IMG/VR virus record: IMGVR_UViG_3300024520_003015
Location: 1 to 24,229 of that record
From: a virus
DNA: 24,229 bases
Strand: one strand, 5' to 3'
A program made the translations under genes and the position numbers. The notes beneath the pieces were generated by a model that had not been told where the DNA came from, did not search any database, and worked only from the letters and a program-made list of their open reading frames with translations. This document shows positions 21,181 through 24,229 of this stretch, piece after piece (position 1 is the first letter of the stretch; every line of letters begins with the position of its first letter).

Positions 21181-21194
21181 AAAGGACCTAGACC
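21178..21194 (+). promoter_or_regulatory. Recurrent leader motif (copy 3 of 6)
   Basis: TAGAAAGGACCTAGACC before ATG at 21195. The TAG is the stop of the preceding tiny membrane protein. The identical stretch with copy 4 extends about 25 bases. Confidence 0.8.
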
Positions 21195-21395
21195 ATGAAG
21201 CGTTACAGCCAAGACCCCAAGTGGATAACCACGCGCTACCATTCCAAGTGCGACACGTGCGGTGTTGATATCCCCAAGGGCGCGACCGCATTCTACTACC
21301 CCTTGAACAAGAGCATGCACTGCGAACAAGAGTGTGGGCATGAATGCGCGCGCGAGTTCGAGAGTGCGCGGTTCGACGAAGATATGTGGAGCTAG
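21195..21395 (+). CDS. Small zinc-binding protein, 66 aa
   Basis: It has the leader GAAAGGACCTAGACC. The peptide carries CDTCG (Cys 19 and 22) and a second cluster Cys 43, Cys 47, His 49 and Cys 51 (MHCEQECGHEC), a zinc-ribbon-like layout. The central GATAFYYPLNKSMHC matches small zinc-ribbon proteins seen in phages that recognise a ligand through a tyrosine pair. Acidic C-terminus. Likely a small DNA- or protein-binding factor; family unknown. Confidence 0.6.
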   Translation: MKRYSQDPKWITTRYHSKCDTCGVDIPKGATAFYYPLNKSMHCEQECGHECAREFESARFDEDMWS

Positions 21396-21399
21396 GGCC

Positions 21400-21825
21400 A
21401 TGGAATATATTCCCTTTGCAATGCCCAACACGAAGCCCGGCACTTGCTGCAAGTGCAATGGGTCGGGACAGTATCAATTTGGTGGCGCTGTCGTGAATGG
21501 CGTTTATACCGGCAAGACCGGGAAATGCTTTGGGTGCGGCGGTACCGGCAAGCAATCCCGCACGGATATCAACCGCAATCGAGCGTATAACGGGGAGTTC
21601 AAGAACATGGCCAAACGTGACCACAGCCGAGACTGCACGCGCGTCGCAGCGCGTAACAGGCCTTGTAATTGCGGGTCCGGTTTCGATTGGTACGAAATCG
21701 TTGATGCGCGCGGTATATTCGTGACGTTCGCTTGCGAGCGATGCCACGACGATAAGGTCAAGGGCTATCGCCCCGAGGTATTCCAGGACCCCAATTACGA
21801 CACGTTCGGCGATAGCGTCGATTGA
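21400..21825 (+). CDS. Two-part cysteine-rich protein with DnaJ-type zinc motif, 141 aa
   Basis: The first half has C-x-x-CNGSG (Cys 16 and 19) and C-x-x-CGGTG (Cys 43 and 46), the repeat that binds zinc in DnaJ cysteine-rich domains. The second half has CNCGSG (Cys 89 and 91), VDARGIF, then CERC (Cys 112 and 115), YRPEVF and DPNY; from memory this half alone is a common phage protein. An internal ATG at 21607 with GGGGAG about nine bases upstream could start that second part separately, so this may be a fusion. Start at 21400 lacks the common leader. Confidence 0.6.
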   Translation: MEYIPFAMPNTKPGTCCKCNGSGQYQFGGAVVNGVYTGKTGKCFGCGGTGKQSRTDINRNRAYNGEFKNMAKRDHSRDCTRVAARNRPCNCGSGFDWYEIVDARGIFVTFACERCHDDKVKGYRPEVFQDPNYDTFGDSVD

Positions 21826-21827
21826 TC

Positions 21828-21914
21828 ATGTCTGGTCGCGTCGTAAGGCGCGACCTAGCATGCGTCCAATGGACGCCCCGAGCGCGCAAGCGCGAAGGTA
21901 TGACAACCACCTAG
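21828..21914 (+). CDS. Possible tiny basic protein, 28 aa (or structured RNA)
   Basis: An ATG two bases after the previous stop opens a frame of 28 codons that ends in the TAG at the front of the next leader motif, exactly like two other tiny genes here. However, the same stretch forms three GC-rich hairpins (GTCGCG/CGCGAC, GCGTCC-AAT-GGACGC and CGCGC-AA-GCGCG). It may be a structured RNA or leader instead. No ribosome site is seen. Confidence 0.3.
   Translation: MSGRVVRRDLACVQWTPRARKREGMTTT
21836..21896 (+). other. Three successive short hairpins
   Basis: GTCGCG...CGCGAC, GCGTCC-AAT-GGACGC and CGCGC-AA-GCGCG follow one another with only a few bases between. No T-run follows, so this is not a plain terminator. 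It could stabilise or cleave the operon transcript, or control the gene at 21929. Confidence 0.5.
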
Positions 21915-21928
21915 AAAGGACCTAGACC
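21912..21928 (+). promoter_or_regulatory. Recurrent leader motif (copy 4 of 6)
   Basis: TAGAAAGGACCTAGACC before ATG at 21929; TAG again closes the frame upstream. Confidence 0.8.
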
Positions 21929-22189
21929 ATGACCGATTTTAACAAAATCACGAACGTCGAATTTGATCGTGCCCTAGCCGATATACTTGACACCATGTCC
22001 GCAAGAGAAGTTCTCGCGATCCCTGGCGTATATGAAGCCACAAGCGAGTGTCTGAATAACGACATTCTGGACTATGCGTGGGAGAATTTCACCGCGCCAC
22101 GGCTCGAAAGTGACCAGCAAGACCATGACCCAGAGAACATATACAACCTCCCCGGCATCAGGCAATCAATTGAAGAGGACCAGAAATAA
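21929..22189 (+). CDS. Small conserved phage-type protein, 86 aa
   Basis: The gene has the full common leader, identical over about 25 bases to that of the gene at 21195. The sequence includes DILDTMSAREVLAIPGVYEA and an acidic middle (LESDQQDHDPEN); from memory similar short proteins with a REVLxIPGVYE segment occur in phages and plasmids. It is acidic and helical. No function can be given. Confidence 0.6.
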   Translation: MTDFNKITNVEFDRALADILDTMSAREVLAIPGVYEATSECLNNDILDYAWENFTAPRLESDQQDHDPENIYNLPGIRQSIEEDQK

Positions 22190-22213
22190 GGTGCAATCCC
22201 GCGCCGTGATACT

Positions 22214-22230
22214 CGAAAGGACCTAGAACG
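22214..22230 (+). promoter_or_regulatory. Recurrent leader motif (copy 5 of 6)
   Basis: CGAAAGGACCTAGAACG before ATG at 22231, the most diverged copy near the start codon. Confidence 0.7.
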
Positions 22231-22506
22231 ATGCTAGTCATTAACCCCAACCACAAGCGGCAGGCCATTCAAACGAAGTACCTCGGCCCGACCGACACGC
22301 GCGGCGAGCGCGTCGAGGCGACCGCGTGGGCAGGCAGTAAGACCGTCGAGTGGGATCATTCCCTAAACTCCGACGATAACCATATAGAAGCCGCCCGCGC
22401 GCTGGCAGCGAAATTCGGCTGGGACCTCTACAACGACATGGCCGTAGGCAGCGCGCCAGACATGAGCGGCTTGCTGGTCGTGCTGACCCCGAAAGCTACG
22501 TCGTGA
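22231..22506 (+). CDS. Small conserved phage protein, 91 aa
   Basis: A leader GAAAGGACCTAGAACG precedes the ATG. The sequence RQAIQTKYLGPTDTRGERVE, followed by WDHSLNSDDNHIEAARALA, matches a very common family of short phage and proteobacterial proteins (AIQTKYLGPTNxRG...AGS...DH). Its function is unknown to me. Position in an early operon suggests host interaction or DNA metabolism support. Its TGA overlaps the GTG start of the next tiny gene by three bases. Confidence 0.7.
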   Translation: MLVINPNHKRQAIQTKYLGPTDTRGERVEATAWAGSKTVEWDHSLNSDDNHIEAARALAAKFGWDLYNDMAVGSAPDMSGLLVVLTPKATS

Positions 22507-22589
22507 CGCTCGACCGCGCCGCGTACCTGTGGCTTGGAGCGTGCGCCGTCTATTTCCTGGCGCATGTTCTGGTCGCGATACTCAACTAG
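22503..22589 (+). CDS. Tiny membrane-helix protein, 28 aa, GTG start
   Basis: The GTG start overlaps the TGA stop of the gene upstream (GTGA), a coupling arrangement. The peptide is hydrophobic from residue 8 (YLWLGACAVYFLAHVLVAIL) and can span the membrane once, with an Asp and Arg before the helix and Asn at the end. Its TAG stop begins the leader motif of the next gene. Similar in kind to the 30-residue protein at 21088. Function unknown. Confidence 0.5.
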   Translation: MTLDRAAYLWLGACAVYFLAHVLVAILN

Positions 22590-22604
22590 AAAGGACCTAG
22601 GACC
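22587..22604 (+). promoter_or_regulatory. Recurrent leader motif (copy 6 of 6)
   Basis: TAGAAAGGACCTAGGACC before ATG at 22605, with the TAG closing the tiny membrane gene at 22503-22589. Confidence 0.75.
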
Positions 22605-22814
22605 ATGACAACGACCCATTTCAAACTAATCGGGCATCCCACAATATACCGGCGCACCGAATGGATACGGCCAGTGGGCAAGCCCGGCTATGTCTCCGGC
22701 GTGTCGCATGACGGCCGCGTGGCGCATCGTGTCGCGTGGCGGGATGTTGTGCTGCTCGACTTGCGGCATGTCGAGAATGAAGCGCGCGGGCAAGCCATAA
22801 ACATGGAGTTTTGA
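22605..22814 (+). CDS. Small hypothetical protein, 69 aa
   Basis: The leader GAAAGGACCTAGGACC precedes ATG. The peptide is basic and beta-rich (FKLIGHPTIYRRTEWIRPVG, then HRVAWRDVVLLDLRHVE) and may be a small nucleic acid or protein-binding factor. One base separates its stop from the pentapeptide protein start. No named family. Confidence 0.55.
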   Translation: MTTTHFKLIGHPTIYRRTEWIRPVGKPGYVSGVSHDGRVAHRVAWRDVVLLDLRHVENEARGQAINMEF

Positions 22815-22815
22815 T

Positions 22816-23454
22816 ATGAATAAGGCAGAAATGGAAAAGGCTGTGAAAGAAGGCGCCAGCCTCGCAGGCGCCAGCCTCCAAGGCGCCAACCTCGCAGGCG
22901 CCAGCCTCCAAGGCGCCAGCCTCCAAGGCGCCAACCTCTACCGCGCCGACCTCGCAGGCGCCAGCCTCGCAGGCGCCAACCTCCAAGGCGCCAGCCTCCA
23001 AGGCGCCAGCCTCTACCGCGCCGACCTCGCAGGCGCCAGCCTCGACGGCGCCAGACTCCAAGGCGCCAGCCTCGACGGTGCCAGCCTCCAAGGCGCCAGC
23101 CTCGACGGTGCCAGCCTCCACCACGCCAACCTCTACGGCGCCAGCCTCCAAGGCGCCAAACTCCAAGGCGCCAGCCTCCAAGGCGCCAACCTCGCAGGCG
23201 CCAGCCTCCAAGGCGCCGAACTCGCAAGCGCGCGTGGTATCCTTGAAATAAACGGCTGCGACCAATGGGCAGTCCACGCTGTCCGCCACTCAGACGGACC
23301 ACGCATCAAGGCCGGGTGCCGCTGGTTTACCGTGAAAGAAGCGCGGGCGCACTGGAAACAAAGCCACCATGCGCCCGAACATGCCGCGCATATGCTCGCT
23401 TGCGTGACCGCGCTGGTCGCGCTGGCCAAGGCGCACGGCTGGGAGACCGCTTAG
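22816..23454 (+). CDS. Pentapeptide repeat protein with conserved C-terminal domain, 212 aa
   Basis: Residues 13-137 are 25 consecutive pentapeptides of the A-(N/S/D)-L-x-G type (GASLA, GANLQ, RADLA and so on). Such repeats fold as a right-handed four-sided beta-helix; in MfpA and Qnr proteins the helix mimics DNA and binds gyrase, but many others have no known function. The remaining 75 residues form a distinct domain with CDQWAVHAVRHSDG, GCRWFTVKEARAHW and an Ala-rich helix; a cap of this type ends several phage pentapeptide proteins. The repeat DNA is near-identical 15-base units with GGCGCC in each. Its ATG lies one base from the preceding stop, with no leader motif. Confidence 0.8.
   Translation: MNKAEMEKAVKEGASLAGASLQGANLAGASLQGASLQGANLYRADLAGASLAGANLQGASLQGASLYRADLAGASLDGARLQGASLDGASLQGASLDGASLHHANLYGASLQGAKLQGASLQGANLAGASLQGAELASARGILEINGCDQWAVHAVRHSDGPRIKAGCRWFTVKEARAHWKQSHHAPEHAAHMLACVTALVALAKAHGWETA
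22852..23226 (+). repeat. 15-bp coding tandem repeat, 25 units
   Basis: The segment encodes the pentapeptide array and is built of near-perfect 15-base units such as GGCGCCAGCCTCCAA, with GGCGCC recurring in almost every unit. Low nucleotide divergence suggests recent expansion by slippage or recombination. Because the unit is a multiple of three and lacks stops, both strands appear open in several frames. Confidence 0.9.
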
Positions 23455-23505
23455 ACAAAATTCACGATGAGAAACAACGCGCTAAGTATAGCATGAACCG
23501 CCTTG

Positions 23506-23531
23506 GAGCCCCTAGTTTTGGGGCTCTTTTT
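23506..23531 (+). terminator. Rho-independent terminator of early operon
   Basis: GAGCCCC (23506-23512), a seven-base loop (TAGTTTT), GGGGCTC (23520-23526), then five T residues. A strong bacterial terminator, placed 51 bases after the pentapeptide gene. The minus-strand gene at 23512-23868 ends inside its stem, so transcripts converge here. Confidence 0.9.
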
Positions 23532-23868
23532 CTGTGGCTTTGCCTACGGTCCCAGGCGTTAGCCGCACGTCCGGGCCAACACGCTCGCACATGGCCTTGA
23601 TATGGCCCTCGCACGCGTCGAGATATGCCGCCATCGCGTTGAATTGGTCGAGACAGTCACCCCGCGCGACGGTCATGCGGCTGGCCAGGAAGCGGATCAT
23701 CGAATCGAACGTCGAGAAATAACCTACCGGGCGCCAGTCGCGCGCGTCTTCTTTCCTCGGCTTGTCGCCATGCTTGATAGGACGCTCGACGATAAACTGC
23801 AACGCGTCCGTCCGGTATCGCCAGCCCGGCGCGATATCGACAGCCGGGTTAAGGGGTCGTGTCTTCAT
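23512..23868 (-). CDS. Hypothetical phage protein, 118 aa
   Basis: Begins MKTRPLNPAV at 23868, where the ATG overlaps the stop of the gene upstream (ATGA); the long frame upstream is rejected. The middle (WRPVGYFSTFDSMIRFLASR) and the following helical MAAYLDACEGHIKAMCERVG resemble a class of short phage proteins of the form G-YxSTLEQAL. The upstream leader GAAAGGGCATGCT loosely matches that of the early genes. Its role is unknown. It converges with the early operon. Confidence 0.6.
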   Translation of the reverse strand: MKTRPLNPAVDIAPGWRYRTDALQFIVERPIKHGDKPRKEDARDWRPVGYFSTFDSMIRFLASRMTVARGDCLDQFNAMAAYLDACEGHIKAMCERVGPDVRLTPGTVGKATEKEPQN

Positions 23869-24212
23869 AGCATGCCCTTTCCCGCTCGCGTGCCGGTCGC
23901 CTGTGCCGTGTTGGCTAGTTCCTGGACCCCTGCCCGGACATACCCACCGGGCGCTGCGGCGGCTATCTCGTCCTCCGTGAGCGACCCCAGTGCGGCAGCT
24001 ACCCGCTCGTTGAACTTGTCCGGCGCGAGATTGGTCAGATGGAACCACCCGGCTTGCGGGGACGGGTACTCGTCAACGATCTTGAAGTACGCCGCGACGG
24101 TCGCGTCCGATGAGCGCGTGGAGCTGTCGGTATCAGTTCCGTCCGGTAGCGGTGTTGGTTCCTGCCCGGACTTGCGAAGCTTCTCGGCGTAGAAAGCCGC
24201 GCCGTTCGACAT
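23865..24212 (-). CDS. Hypothetical protein, start near right edge, 115 aa
   Basis: The predicted start at 24212 has no clear ribosome site and the frame remains open to the window edge, so the true start may lie outside. The protein begins MSNGAAFYAEKLRKSG and has an acidic Thr/Ser-rich part, a helical FHLTNLAPDKFNERVAAALG and an Ala/Gly-rich tail. Its stop overlaps the next start by ATGA, so the two form an operon. I do not recognise the family. Confidence 0.5.
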   Translation of the reverse strand: MSNGAAFYAEKLRKSGQEPTPLPDGTDTDSSTRSSDATVAAYFKIVDEYPSPQAGWFHLTNLAPDKFNERVAAALGSLTEDEIAAAAPGGYVRAGVQELANTAQATGTRAGKGML

Positions 24213-24229
24213 GCCGTGCGTGCAGCACC

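Noticed and set aside
22852-23226. Possible CRISPR array
   Set aside because: The short 15-base units have no spacers and encode pentapeptides; no cas gene is near.
22621-23302. Two minus-strand frames with GALEAGA and GGWRLRG repeats opposite the pentapeptide gene
   Set aside because: A 15-base repeat without stops keeps several frames open; the plus frame gives canonical pentapeptides and a real C-terminal domain.
23869-24048. Upstream extension of the 118-residue gene
   Set aside because: The extra residues are Arg/Gly/Ser noise antisense-like to codon usage and overlap the better-supported neighbouring gene.

Overview
The window is part of a tailed bacteriophage (Caudoviricetes) genome or prophage. 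On the minus strand it carries a nearly complete packaging and head series: small terminase, large terminase, portal, a probable scaffold, and a major capsid protein of the N4-gp56 type. Small head/neck proteins and lectin-like tail proteins follow, and the last gene runs off the left edge. No tail tape-measure, lysis, integrase or replication gene is visible. GC is high, start sites carry Shine-Dalgarno sequences, and genes are tightly packed with many ATGA overlaps. This fits a phage of a high-GC Gram-negative host. An alphaproteobacterium is my guess, not a demonstrated fact. The N4-gp56 capsid and lack of visible long-tail genes lean towards a podovirus-like phage, but the window is too short to settle that.

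Layout in minus-strand transcription order. At 20246-19767 is a small terminase, followed by a short control region (19766-19175) with an operator-like palindrome, a possible small gene, a G-quadruplex motif, a terminator and a promoter. From 19174 to 11748 there is a dense cassette: an unknown protein, a HisF-like protein, a small winged-helix protein, an N-acetyl-sugar amidotransferase (PP-loop), a SAM methyltransferase, a NeuB/SpsE-type synthase, an SpsF-type cytidylyltransferase, a GNAT acetyltransferase, a DegT aminotransferase and an SDR epimerase/dehydratase. The epimerase stop codon overlaps the start of the large terminase (11751-10291). Then come a small protein, portal, a small overlapping gene, scaffold, capsid (7471-6386), two tandem paralogous small proteins, a protein resembling GT42/DUF115 glycosyltransferase-fold proteins (5690-4605), small structural proteins, and three tail-type proteins, two with lectin-like domains and two with an unusual repeat of the form ATAxGVAxI.

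From 20424 to 23454 the plus strand holds a rightward early-type operon of small genes behind a sigma70-like promoter whose -35 box lies in a 16-bp perfect palindrome. Six of its genes share a nearly identical leader, GAAAGGACCTAGACC, directly before ATG. It includes zinc-binding proteins, at least two tiny single-membrane-helix proteins, and ends with a 25-repeat pentapeptide protein and a strong terminator (23506-23531). Two small genes converge on it from the right on the minus strand.

The most interesting system is the sugar cassette between the two terminase genes. Its enzymes together look able to amidate, aminate, acetylate and condense a sugar into a nonulosonic (sialic, legionaminic or pseudaminic type) acid and activate it as a CMP-sugar. 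A sialyltransferase-like protein in the head region could be the transferase. Virion or host-surface glycosylation is an inference; no product can be read from sequence alone.
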